From: Welwitschia mirabilis
Taxonomy: Eukaryota > Gnetophyta > Gnetopsida > Welwitschiales
Assembly (NCBI GenBank): GCA_051453625.1
Contig: JBOZIK010000001.1
Location: 263,511,207-263,575,206 of the forward strand
Reading direction: 5' to 3'
Length of the DNA: 64,000 nt
Numbering within the stretch: position 1 is the stretch's first letter; each line of letters opens with the position of its first letter. The notes beneath the pieces are model-generated. The model made no database searches and was not told where the DNA came from. It was given only the letters and a program-made list of their open reading frames with translations. Both the position numbers and the translations under genes were made by a program. Below, piece after piece: positions 49,151 to 60,849 of the stretch.

Positions 49151-50940
49151 ATGATCTCAAATAACCAAAATTTATTGCTATAAATTTTGATGATATATAT
49201 TCATTAGTCATATAACATAATCCATTAGAGTAAACTTCACATACTATAAACCACACACAAAGAAATAAAAAAAAATATCTCTTATGACAAGTAATAGGAA
49301 ATAGGTACATAACCCCGAGTAATTGAGATAATAATGTTCACAGATTTTCCAAAAAACTTTTCATCAATATAGGGCTAATAAACCTCTTCATTATTATGCC
49401 CACTTAAGCAATTAAGCTCCATAGTTTTTNNNNNNNNNNNNNNNNNNNNNNNNNNNNNNNNNNNNNNNNNNNNNNNNNNNNNNNNNNNNNNNNNNNNNNN
49501 NNNNNNNNNNNNNNNNNNNNNNNNNNNNNNNNNNNNNNNNNNNNNNTCAAAACTTTAAGTAAATCAAGATATAATATAGACACTGGCCTTATGGTTATGA
49601 ATGAGAATATTAAATATAATAAATGTCTCAATCACTTCACTGCCTTATTTGTTGATCTATGAAGCCCACTGCTTCATTTAGTGATCTGTGGTTCTTATAT
49701 AATATTTAACTTTACTGTCTCATTTGGCGATCTATGAATCCCACTACCTCATTTAGTAATATGTGGTGTGGGTGTGTGTATATATATATATATATGATAT
49801 TAAACATCATTAACTTTACTGCCTCATTCAGTGATCTATGAAGCCCATTGCCTCATTCGGTGATAGATGATAATATAATATCCCCACTGCCTCATTTAAT
49901 GATCTATAAAATTCTATTTTCATTGCCTCATTTGGCAATCTATGAAGTCAACTACCTCATTCAGTAAACTGTGGAAATCCATAAGTTCAAATAAATGGTA
50001 TCAAAAAACTAAGATAAGTTGACCACAACATAACACCTCAATCATAAATTTTAATAGCAAGTTGAAAAGTGAATACAATAGGGATCAATCACAAATTTTC
50101 ATCTCATACAAAGAAAGGTAATCTCAAGGAATCAAAAAAAGGGTTAAATGAAGATGAAACATGCATCGACATAGAGTTTATCTTATTCAAGAAATGCATG
50201 ATTTAACATTCAACTTATAGGAATATATACACATCAATCTTAATAACAAAATGCATACGAAAGAACCAACAAGGAAATACAAAAGTATAGAACCATATCA
50301 TAAACACGACGATCTCAATATAGAATGCATAGGAAAGGACTAATAAGGAAGCATGAAAGTATAGATCCCTATTCATATATTTGATATTTGAAGACCTTCT
50401 AAGTTTCAAAGCTCCTAAGCCTTCTAAGCTTCCAAGATTTCAAGGTAAGATTATTTTTTAGAAAAAATAAACTAGACTTAAGGAATGAAGGACTCTATTT
50501 AAAATGAGAGGAAAATCATGAAATGATAAAACTCAAGGATACAAAAACACACAACATGAAGTAATGGTTAAGAGGGGGTTTCAAAATTCCTCATACAAGA
50601 TTGCCTAGGCACTAAATAATAACATTAATAAAGATAATGCTTTACATTTAATAATAATCAAAAAGGATAAATAACATGTCTCCATAATTTACATTTAATT
50701 AAACATAATTTCTAAAAATTGCATAAGTAAATAAAAGAAATCATTTCCACCACAAAAGCATTTGAAAATTGTATGCCAAAATTTAATCAAAGGTACTCAT
50801 ACTACAATTTAATAAGACTACATCTTAGGAAGATAACATTTAAAACAATTAAAGGTTTCAAATAATTCAATATTTTCTAAATATTTCATTAAACATAATC
50901 TTTGCAAATTTTATAAGAAAAGTAAAAATGTGAAGTGACA
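49151..50940 (-). repeat. LTR G (family 2), minus orientation
   Basis: The sequence after the gap restarts at the position equivalent to 47910 in LTR F and runs to the LTR 5' boundary at 50940 (GTGACA on the plus strand). It differs from F at many sites, so it is a distinct copy and not an overlapping contig of the same one. It contains a second gap (49430-49546), a ~29-bp unit array (49630-49975) and a (TG)n/(TA)n patch at about 49765-49794. Confidence 0.75.
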
Positions 50941-51938
50941 AAACTTAAGGCCACTATAAGAAGAATTTTATTAATATCATAATTAAAGGATAAAGGTAAT
51001 CTCTTTAGTGTTATAAAATAATTTAGAGTAGTAAATAAGATAAATGATTAAACTTTAATTGGTACAACAAACACTCTTAGAATAATATATGAAATGGCAA
51101 AGAAGTTAGCAATGTGGACAAAGGAATCAACATCAATTACCTCATTAGGATGATCTTTTATGAATTTAGATAAAGTTGGAATTTCTATTCTAGATAATGA
51201 GGACAAGCCATTAGTATCACTTAGTTTAGTCCTTAAATGAATACTTTTATATTCATCCATACTAAGCTTACCTTTCTCTTATGTAGAAGTGGGAGGAAGA
51301 ATCTTACGATGATCCTAAAACATAAAGAAACTTTAACCATTCTATAAAATCATATATTCACAAAATAGAAAATAATTATAACTATAAATATAAACAAACT
51401 ATAACCTAATGCTTGTTCTTATAAATAACTAAAAAAGAGCTTTCTTCCTCTTCATCCTTATTTGGTGGAACTAGAATGCATGAAGGAGTATTTAGAGGAA
51501 ACTCCTTTGCAACCATGAAGTTCTTGATGATGAACCTTTGTTAGTTACCATTTGTAATGATTGAAAATATTAAGAGTTAAGGCTAAAATTTAAATATATA
51601 ATATTATAGAAAGGAAAAATATACTATACTAGAATAAACTACACTTGTTAAAGAATAAGAAAAATGTCATTTCTTATTAGAATAAGGAGTGGTATCATAA
51701 GAATAAATTCAATAAAGAGAGGATAAAGTTATGATGATATCAAATGCAAGATTAGTTTGTTTGATATTTACAAATATTTCTCCCTCATGAAGGGCAAATG
51801 AGAGAAGGACATCTTAATAAGTCAATAATCCACTACCTACATTTCATTTCATCCTATTAGTTGTGAAATAACTTCTAAATAAAAATTTTAACTCTAATCA
51901 AATGATACTTCTTTATCTTAAGCAAGAGATAGCAAGTA
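50941..51938 (-). other. Possible relic exons of an unidentified gene
   Basis: On the minus strand, 51560-51420 reads MVAKEFPLNTPSCILVPP then NKDEEEESSFLVIYKN, and 51260-51048 reads MDEYKSIHLRTKLSDTNGL, SLSRIEIPTLSKFIKDHP and NEVIDVDSFVHIANFFAI. Both are soluble, protein-like and free of stops. GGTAAGC just before the second piece could be a splice donor. I recognise no family. It may be a captured gene fragment or a retroelement accessory frame, and confidence is low. Confidence 0.3.
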
Positions 51939-53487
51939 NNNNNNNNNNNNNNNNNNNNNNNNNNNNNNNNNNNNNNNNNNNNNNNNNNNNNNNNNNNNNN
52001 NNNNNNNNNNNNNNNNNNNNNNNNNNNNNNNNNNNNNNNNNNNNNNNNNNNNNNNNNNNNNNNNNNNNNNNNNNNNNNNNNNNNNNNNNNNNNNNNNNNN
52101 NNNNNNNNNNNNNNNNNNNNNNNNNNNNNNNNNNNNNNNNNNNNNNNNNNNNNNNNNNNNNNNNNNNNNNNNNNNNNNNNNNNNNNNNNNNNNNNNNNNN
52201 NNNNNNNNNNNNNNNNNNNNNNNNNNNNNNNNNNNNNNNNNNNNNNNNNNNNNNNNNNNNNNNNNNNNNNNNNNNNNNNNNNNNNNNNNNNNNNNNNNNN
52301 NNNNNNNNNNNNNNNNNNNNNNNNNNNNNNNNNNNNNNNNNNNNNNNNNNNNNNNNNNNNNNNNNNNNNNNNNNNNNNNNNNNNNNNNNNNNNNNNNNNN
52401 NNNNNNNNNNNNNNNNNNNNNNNNNNNNNNNNNNNNNNNNNNNNNNNNNNNNNNNNNNNNNNNNNNNNNNNNNNNNNNNNNNNNNNNNNNNNNNNNNNNN
52501 NNNNNNNNNNNNNNNNNNNNNNNNNNNNNNNNNNNNNNNNNNNNNNNNNNNNNNNNNNNNNNNNNNNNNNNNNNNNNNNNNNNNNNNNNNNNNNNNNNNN
52601 NNNNNNNNNNNNNNNNNNNNNNNTGGTGTACTTAGAAATTTGGAAAGAGTGACAACTCAAAAATCCTTAATAAGAAATTAAAATCACTATAGCTACGTAA
52701 TCATAAAATTAAATATTTCTTATTGATATATCATGATATCCATAATGATAAAGTTTTTAATTCATAAAGTTAGAGAATGTGGTCTTTCAAAAAAAAAATG
52801 TAAGAATTTTATTTCATAAGTAAAAACATTTATAGGCTTGAGGTTTTATCTAATAAACAAAAGCTATCTTTAATAGTGTTGAGGATTCTTTGCACTAAAC
52901 CAAGTTAAGGATGATGAAATTTATAAGCCTCACTATCATAAGAGGTATAAATCAAATCTAAAACCAAATAATTCTTAAATAGACAAAAGTGAAAATTAGG
53001 GAAGGAAAAAAGATCAAAAATCTTTAAGCTTAAAATATAATCAAATTCAAACTAGATTAATAGATAATAAATATTTTAATCCATAAATCTAAAATTACAA
53101 GTTGATTAATGAATATTTGAAAATTATTTTGAGAACATGCCTTATAACAAAATGTAAAAATCTCAAGAAGGATGTGATTGATTAAGAATAAAACTAACAT
53201 AACCTATTAAAATTAAAAAAAAGAGGATAATAGCTAGAACAAAATGATAAATAAAAAGGAATAAAATTGATAAAAAAATGGAGAAAAACCTCTAGGAAAA
53301 TCCAAGAAAGAGTGAAAAAGCAATGGTATAATTGGACCCCTTTAGCCTTATTTATAGGAATAAGGAATTTTAACTAGTAATTAATGAGACATTAAAGTAT
53401 AATGATATCATAATGAATTTATGATAACATCATCTTTTCATTATGTCAATAAGTTATGACATGATTAAGGTGAGACTAACAAAGTTA
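51939..53487. other. 685-N gap and AT-rich sequence without recognisable genes
   Basis: Ns occupy 51939-52623. The remainder is A-rich with no readable domain. ORFs spanning the Ns are artefacts. Confidence 0.6.
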
Positions 53488-53940
53488 ACATCATTAGTTT
53501 ATGAAGTAAGTGATCTAGTTTTTAACATAAGGGAGCATCATANNNNNNNNNNNNNNNNCCATATGACTCATACAGATTCATTAAGTCTACATCATTAGTC
53601 TATGGAGTAAATGACATAGTTTCTAATATAAGGAAGTATCATTATCATATGGGCCATGGGAATTCAAACATCCACATCATTAGTCTACAAATTACATAAC
53701 ATAGTTCTCAACATAAAGGAGTACTACTACTTTAACTATGTAGCTCATATAATCCATAGGAATCCACAAAGTCCATATCATTAGTCTAAAAATAAAATGA
53801 TGTATTTTACAACATAAAGAAATGTTATTATTTTGACTAACTAGCTTATATGACTCATGGTAATCCATAAAATTCCACATCATTAGTTTATAGATCAAAT
53901 GAGATAGTTTCTAATATAAAGAGACACCACTATTTCACAT
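53488..53940. repeat. ~101-bp minisatellite, five copies
   Basis: Units start with ACATCATTAGTYTA at 53488, 53589, 53674, 53775 and 53877 (periods 101, 85, 101 and 102). Each continues with a GACATAGTTTCTAATATAA-like core and a GGAATYCA-containing end. The 85-bp unit is internally deleted. A 16-N gap lies in the first copy. Confidence 0.85.
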
Positions 53941-54580
53941 CATGTAATGTCAAAAAATAAATAAAAGGAGCTGGAATTAAATATAAGAAAATTATTTTTT
54001 TAATAATATAAAAAAGTTATAAGAAGAAGATTAAGTAGATGATATACAAAAAATTAAATTTACATGAGGAGAGGCTAATACAATAATTATCTTTAAATTC
54101 TCTATAAAAATCATCTAAAAATTTTTTACTTTATTATCTCTAAATGGTTTCTTTTTTCTTCTTGTTTATTTTTCATATTTTGTATTGTTTTGTTTGATAT
54201 TTTTCTTTCTAGTTAATTTCTTCATCATCTAAATCACTAGAATAATATAATGGCTAAAAAGAAATCTAGTGGCTTGTTCTTATAGAAATAACTAAAAAAA
54301 GTTCTCTTGGTAGTTTCTTTTATCTTTAAATTAATTCTAATTATCTTTCCAATCTTTTTGCATCTTTTAGAGATTTTGATGATTCATCATTAACTCTTCC
54401 CACTTTTATCAAGTCTATTTATGATTATTTTTTAAGATTTCATTTGTAAAAGGATCAAATAATAATAAAGAAATCTTAATAGAAAAAGATTCTATTCTAA
54501 AAATTGATAATGTTGAGTATCAATGTAAATTAACTATGAATGCACATAAAGAAACTGCATAAAAAAACAAAAATAAAAGT
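53941..54580. other. No gene seen
   Basis: AT-rich. It may include the 3' non-coding part of the minus-strand gypsy element to its right, but no LTR end was recognised. Confidence 0.5.
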
Positions 54581-55570
54581 ACCCCATTTATTTTTCATGT
54601 ATATAGTTTATTTAAATATTTTAAATTTATGGGTTTTTTCCCCTATTACCATTAAAATATTTTAACTTATAGGTTTTCTTATCATTTTAATTTGCAATAA
54701 TATATGGACCTATTCAATTTGGATTGAACTTAGAATTTTTCCTTATTAAATTTATTTAAGCACAAAATCATTTACATGAAACCCTCCTAGTATTATAGTT
54801 TTATTATAGGTTTTTATTATGTATTTTAATATTGTTTATTATGTTCAAGTAATTTTAATATTTTTCCTTCTAGAAGTTTAAGTAAATAAATTTTTTTTCC
54901 TTTTTCTATGTTTAAAAATTTAAAGTATTTAATTAAAGTTTTTAATGTGGAAACTTGTACCTCAATAGGGAGGATGACTTTGGTTCTTATGCTAATTCAA
55001 ATAAAATTGCATTCATCATAGTTCTATAATTTTTTATGTCAAATTCTTGGATTTTGCTTAACAACTTTATTAAAATGTTTTACTACTATTTTGTCCATTA
55101 AGTCATCTTGTCTACTCACTTAAAGATATGTAAGTAATAAGTGAAAAATTTTTTCACCATGTTTTTGTAAAAAGTAATCTAATTAGTTGATTTAAATTGT
55201 GGTTAATTATCACTAATTATGGTATATAGAATTTCAAATATTGATAAAATATATGTCTAATAATGAATTTCTATATTTTTTAATTGTTGTAGATTGTAAA
55301 AAAAACAACTTCTATCCATTTGCTAAAATATTCTATGGTACTAACAATACATTAATGGGAACCTAAATATGTGATCTAATTAGACCTACAAGATCCATGC
55401 ACCACTTTTTAAAAATACAAATTGATTCAATGTTAAATAATTCATTTATAATTGGTATAAATAGGATGCATTTCCTTGACAAATTTTGCATTTCTTAATA
55501 AAATTATAGGAATCTATTTCTAATGCCTTCCAATAATACCTAACATAAAGGATATGATGAGCTAAGGCTC
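54581..55570 (-). pseudogene. Second gypsy element: integrase relic
   Basis: Read on the minus strand from 55570: YYWKALEIDSYNFIKKCKIC with CQGNAS gives the end of the HHCC zinc finger. Then come WCMDLVGLI (normally WG-D), a partly readable KWIEV, TIISDN with TAA then PQFKSTN (second catalytic Asp kept), IRTKVILPIEVQVST and a C-terminal NDFVLK segment. The third catalytic Glu could not be located. The wording of the motifs differs from the Athila-like integrase at 27.5-28.7 kb, so this is a different gypsy lineage. Confidence 0.82.
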
Positions 55571-55869
55571 ATGACCGTTAATGTGATTTACATAATCTAG
55601 AATGAATATCTCTCATAACTTAAGTAGCCTCTTATAACATTGCAAAAGGATGCCATTAAAAAATTTTTAAGGAAGTTTTCCAATATTACAATGTACTTAG
55701 TTACTTTTAATTTGAATATTTACTTTTCATCTTTTACAAGATTATTTAGAACTTCTTATTTTTAAGTTTTTTTACCATGTCCTCATGGAATGAATCTAGT
55801 TCCTTATAATTTATGATTATTTAAGATATCTTAGATTTGTTCAAGTAAAATAATTAATAAGTGCTTTCA

Positions 55870-56300
55870 TACAAAGGATCTTTGATTTTTTCTTATTACA
55901 TAGTATTACTTTCTAGTGCTTTTTTTATGCAACAACTAGCCATATTTGCAAGAATATTAGCCATTCGATTTTTTCTCTATGAATCATTTCTATATGACAT
56001 TCTTGAAAATAGAAAATAATCTTTGGGTTATTTGAAGATATTTCCTTAATACAGTTAATTTGCATTCATATTTCCCTAGTATTTATTTAACAAATGACTA
56101 TGAGTCATCATAAATTTTATTTTTTTGGTAACTTGAATCCTTGCTAATGATGATACCTCAAGTAAGTACTTTATATTTTGCTTTACTATTTATATAGAAA
56201 AAATCAAACCTAATGGATATAGAAATTATGTCTTTTTTCTACAACAATAAAACTATCCATACTCTTACCTCATTAACATTTATTGAATACATGATCACAT
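55870..56300 (-). pseudogene. Second gypsy element: RNase H relic
   Basis: Minus-strand pieces are NSKAKYKVLT, IYDDS followed by TAG (expected Gln) and SFVK, then ILGKYECK, then RMANILANMASC. This order, with the N-A-Y motif, the DS-Q motif and the R-ANILA end, is that of the RNase H domain in gypsy elements with YVDD-type RT. Confidence 0.75.
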
Positions 56301-57039
56301 CCAATTTTATGTCTATTGAAATAATATGAATAGAATGATTTTGTAACTCATCTTGATCAAATTCATTTAGTCATTCTTTTATTAGAAAATGTACTGCTTA
56401 ATTAGGCATACATTATCCTTTTATTGATTTCATGATTTAAACTCTAAGTGAAGTTCCACCAACATGGAAGGCAATTTTATCAATCTTGTACTACTCATTG
56501 TGTACTTTAACAAATGTTTGAGTATATTCTAAGCATTAATCACATAGGGTATTTTTATTAATCATATAGTAGCTAAATTTCTATGCAACATATACCAAAC
56601 TTAGGGATGTATTTTTTGCATCTAAGGAGTTAATCTAATATTTATGTAATGTTATAAAGTAAATTGATGAATCTTTATGATTATCTTTTCATTGAAATAT
56701 TTCTACACTTATTGATTTTTTTTCTCCATGAGGTATAAATAGAATGATTGATCTGATGTTAATGAATTCAATAAATAAGGTTTGATTAAATTCTTCTTTA
56801 TGTAATTAAAATATTATTCACATTATTGATCCCATTCAAATTTAACTCCTTTCTTTAACAAATGAAGAAAGTGAAAACACTTATCAGTTAAAGAAGAAAT
56901 AAATCTTCTAATAAGACTAAACAAGACTTTATGAACATTAAAGTTTGGATAAGTTTATAGGTGGAAGTATTTCTGTTATTACTGTTATCTTCTCTCTATA
57001 AACTTTCATTTCTATTTTTAACCTCATGAATTTAAGTAA
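56301..57039 (-). pseudogene. Second gypsy element: RT-RNase H connection, poorly readable
   Basis: It lies between clear RT and RNase H relics on the same strand and has a length typical of the RT thumb and connection. Individual residues are not reliably alignable. Confidence 0.5.
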
Positions 57040-57680
57040 CTTGCCTTATGAAATACTAAAAAATGCACTTCTTTAGATTTATTTGAAGCCTAAATTTCGG
57101 TGCTACACAAAATAGCTCTTTTAAATGCTTATGATAATCATTAATATGTATAGATTTCATCATAATGTCATTAACATAATATTTAATGATATCATGCATA
57201 ACGTTGAGGAAAATCTATGTCATCACATATTGATATGTTTTCCTAGTAGTTTTCAAACCAAAAGACATCATTACTTAATAAAAAAAACCCCATGGCATGA
57301 TAAATGTTATTTTTTATTAATATTCCATCTCAATAAAAATTTTATGGTATCCTAAATATCCATCCATGAAAAAGAGTAATTCATATCCTATGGTATTATC
57401 TACTAAGATCTCAACATCTCATATGAAAAATCATCATTGAAAGTTCCTCTATATAGATTACAAACATTAATATAAGTTGTGCTGTTTTTATTCTTTGTCA
57501 TAACAAGAACCATCTTTGAGATGCAGTCTAAATAATCTATTAGTGATATAAATACTATCATAAGAAGGCATTAAATATTTTCTTTAATTTTGAGAATAAC
57601 TTTTAAATTAATCTTTTAATGTTATATTCTACTAAAATTGAATTTGGGTTAATCACTATGTTGTAAGTGATAATTTTCTT
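57040..57680 (-). pseudogene. Second gypsy element: reverse transcriptase relic
   Basis: Minus strand from about 57640: a decayed VPVPKKDG-like region, then NLYRGTFNDDF, VDNTIGYELLFFMDGYLGYH, KITFIMPWG, VMSFGLK, then HDIIKYYVNDIMMKSIHI and FRLQINLKKCIF. The catalytic motif reads YVND in place of YVDD (codons at 57167-57178), one G-to-A change that abolishes polymerisation. Frameshifts and stops interrupt it in several places. Element order RT-RNase H-integrase is normal for gypsy. Confidence 0.9.
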
Positions 57681-58737
57681 ATCAATGACACATATATTCT
57701 TATAATTCTAAGTAAAGATGTGTTTTTATTTTCTAAACACTATTTCTAGATTGTATTTAGCAAAAATGTCTATGTTCTTCTCCTATTTTTATAATCTTCT
57801 TACTATTAGTGGGATCATTATTATAGATGTATGTAATGATATTTTTCTCATTTTATGATGGACCTTTTTCTAAATAACACTTAGTCTCATATTTCAAGTA
57901 TTGATATAACTTATTCTCTTTTTATGATAGGAACAAAATGCTCTGATGATCATATTCTAAGAGAGCTAAGTCAATTATATGTACGATTCTAATTTTGTTA
58001 AAGTCAAATTCAAGATTATGAAGCAAAGTGATAAAATAATCCTTATTAACATTTAATCTTACATGATGGCTCTAAAGATAAGGGGCAAGGTTTGACATTA
58101 TAGAATAATAAACAAGAACAAATAATATAATCAAGCATCTAAAGTATATTAAACTAAAATGATCATAGGTTATATATTTATTCATATGAAAATAATATAT
58201 CAAATGATGTTACATTATCCTTAAGTACCATTATATACCTATATATACATAAATATTCATATGCATATATATATATATATTAGTTATTTCTTCAATCCTC
58301 CTTTTCTTTAAGAGATATAAACAAATTATAGGTTGCATGCCCTCTTTATTTTCTTGTCATTAAAACTAAGGATTCATGCCTTAATTTTATAAGTTATAAT
58401 CTTTATATCTTTTAAATAAGAAATTGTAATATTTTTTTGGTGGAAATGTCAACTTATGTAGACATGGGAACTCAGAACCAAAAAGAACAAAAGCGTGAAA
58501 AGGAAGGATTTTTATCATTTTTTATAGTAAATCTCCACATCATAATTTCATTCCATAGAACTTGAATGTCAATTTTAAAGACTGGATAGAATGCCAAGCA
58601 TTTGGATAAGGGAAATTGCAATATTACTTGAAGAAATAAATGAGTAAGAATGGTGAACAATTTCTTCTTTCAATTTTAAAAATGGAATTACTTAGGAATA
58701 TTAGTTCATAAGATTATCTTTCTTATATTGATACTCT

Positions 58738-58742
<5 letters not shown>
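57681..58742. other. No readable domain; (TA)n at about 58265-58280
   Basis: The region upstream of the minus-strand RT should hold protease and gag, but only scattered pieces are visible (such as DIFAKYNLEIVF near 57760 on the minus strand). Nothing else is supported. Confidence 0.45.
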
Positions 58743-58793
<51 letters not shown>

Positions 58794-58826
58794 CTATCTG
58801 TATGTATGTATGTATGTATGTATGTA
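58743..58826. repeat. Compound (TA)n-(TATG)n microsatellite
   Basis: About 23 TA units to 58789, a short TATC patch, then six or more TATG units from 58801. Confidence 0.92.
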
Positions 58827-59029
58827 TTTCATGTCCAAATTTTTCTAAGTTTAGAGAACCTTTCTAGTTAACTTAAATAAATAATTAAATATTAGAAATT
58901 TAATACTAATTAAATTTAATACTAGTAATAAGTTTAGTTTTAAAATGTTTAAAAATAATAATAGATGTAATAAAAGTAAGAGTTAAATTAAGTATTTACA
59001 TAATTATTTATTTTCTACTTTATTAAAAA

Positions 59030-60130
59030 TGTTGTGGTGCATATTTATGCAACATTTATGTCTTGAGTAGAATCCTATTAATCACAAATAATAATACACA
59101 AACACAACACACTAATATAGATGGGGAGTGATCCAAATGTCGTAATTCATCGAAGGCCAAAGTAGAAAATAATGAAGTTGCTTTTCACAAAGAAATACTT
59201 ATACCTAATCTATAAAAATAACTTGCAATGCATGAAATTAAAATATAACATACTTGTGCAAAGATAGTCTAGGAAAAGAAAACAATAATGCATCTAACCT
59301 AAACTAACTTAGCAAAACCTTCATAAATGTTTCTCTCATAACCTATATTACTAGAGAAGCTATCACTGGATTAGAAGAACATAAGCTATGAGGATGAGAA
59401 ACAATCACACATTGAAATCATAAAAAGAAGCACTTTTGTATTATGTGAATAATATTTGTATTACAAAGTAGCCATACCTTAATGAAGGAATCACTGTCTA
59501 ACACCAAGGAAATGTCTCTCTGTAACTAAAAGGTTGGATTTCTATCCCTTCAATCTCCTGTTACAAGAATTTCAGATGTAAATGAATACAAGCAAGAGTC
59601 AAGGACGATATTTCTATTTATTAACTCAAACACAACAACAACAAAGATAGAAAAGACATGGGTAAATCATAAGAACCATGCAAGAAAAAATGGAAAACAA
59701 AAGCAGCAAGGTTAGATGAATGTTCAGTATAGATGTTACAACAGTGTCATTGAATGGATCTTCTAAATGATAAAAGAGACGATGCCACCTCATAATTAGT
59801 ATACACCAGCTACCAGATAGACTATAGTAAGCATCTTAATTGGTACTTTTCGCACATTTGTTTATATAGTTGTCTCGATGATGAGATGGATGATAACCTT
59901 TAATAATTCTTCAATTATTGCATTAGCTTCAATGTTTATAAGAAGTTTTCTTCAAAAATATAAAGTATTTAGATTTGTTTAGAATGCTATAAATTATTAT
60001 GGAGATTACATGTTTTTATTCTTTTCATCTTAGCTCTCCATTACCATAGAAATCAAATATTTACCTATCTATTTACCTCTAAAACCACTCAAAATACACT
60101 ATTACATATGTGTAAGTTAGCAATATAACA
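59030..60130 (-). repeat. LTR D, minus-strand copy of the Athila-like LTR family
   Basis: Read on the minus strand it begins TGTTATATTG at 60130 and ends CACAACA at 59030, with shared landmarks GTGTATTTTGAGTGGTTTT, AGTTACAGAGAG, CTTGGTGTTAGAC and GCATAAATATGCACC-like sequence near the end. It is 1101 bp, shorter and more diverged than A-C. A polypurine tract lies immediately upstream, so it is a 3' LTR whose internal region extends rightward to the window edge. Confidence 0.85.
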
Positions 60131-60149
60131 TAGCCCCTCACTTAGCCTT
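60131..60149 (-). other. Polypurine tract of the minus-strand Athila-like element
   Basis: On the minus strand AAGGCTAAGTGAGGGGCTA abuts the LTR start. It matches AAGGCTGAGTAAGGGGACTA before LTR C. Confidence 0.8.
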
Positions 60150-60849
60150 ATTAGTTCCTAATAAAACTAGGTGGTAAACCATGTTTATGGGTTAAATTAT
60201 TAAATAATAAAACATTTAGGATACTTAAGAAAATTATCTTAGTAAGATTTTCAAAAATTACAGAGATACACACTAAATTTTAAAAAATTAAAAAGCTAAA
60301 TAAAATCTTACTAGAATCTTGTCCAGTCAATAATCCAGATCATCATCCAGATGATGGAGGGGATAACAGGCTCAAAAAAGGTTTTTAAAAACTAGAACTT
60401 GTAATAGAATTTTTGTTTTTATAGATAATTAAAAACATAATAAACATCCCTCCACTAAATTAAGTAGTCATAAATAGAAAATATTCCTAAGTATAATAAA
60501 ATAAATCCTCATCATAAGAAATTAAAAGATAATCATGAAATATTAGATACAAATGAGTACACTATGCTAGAAAATAAAGTGTCCATATCATATCAAAAAA
60601 GAGTTTCTTTAGTACAAAAAATATATAGGAGGATAGATACAAAATAACAATACAAAATCACTTCCCTTATCTACACATGATGAACTAAGGATTGGAAGCT
60701 AGCTTAAGAGCAAGGAAAGAATAAGGAGGATACTCAGGATTTACAAGGAAAAGAATATCTAGAAATGTTAAGATAGATCTGACTGTCTTATTGCCCTAGA
60801 CACAAACTAGCTCAAAAATGTCTATAGCTACACTTTACTAAATGGATAT
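60150..60849 (-). other. 3' non-coding part of the minus-strand Athila-like element
   Basis: Lies between the ORF relic and the polypurine tract. No coding signal was seen. Confidence 0.5.
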
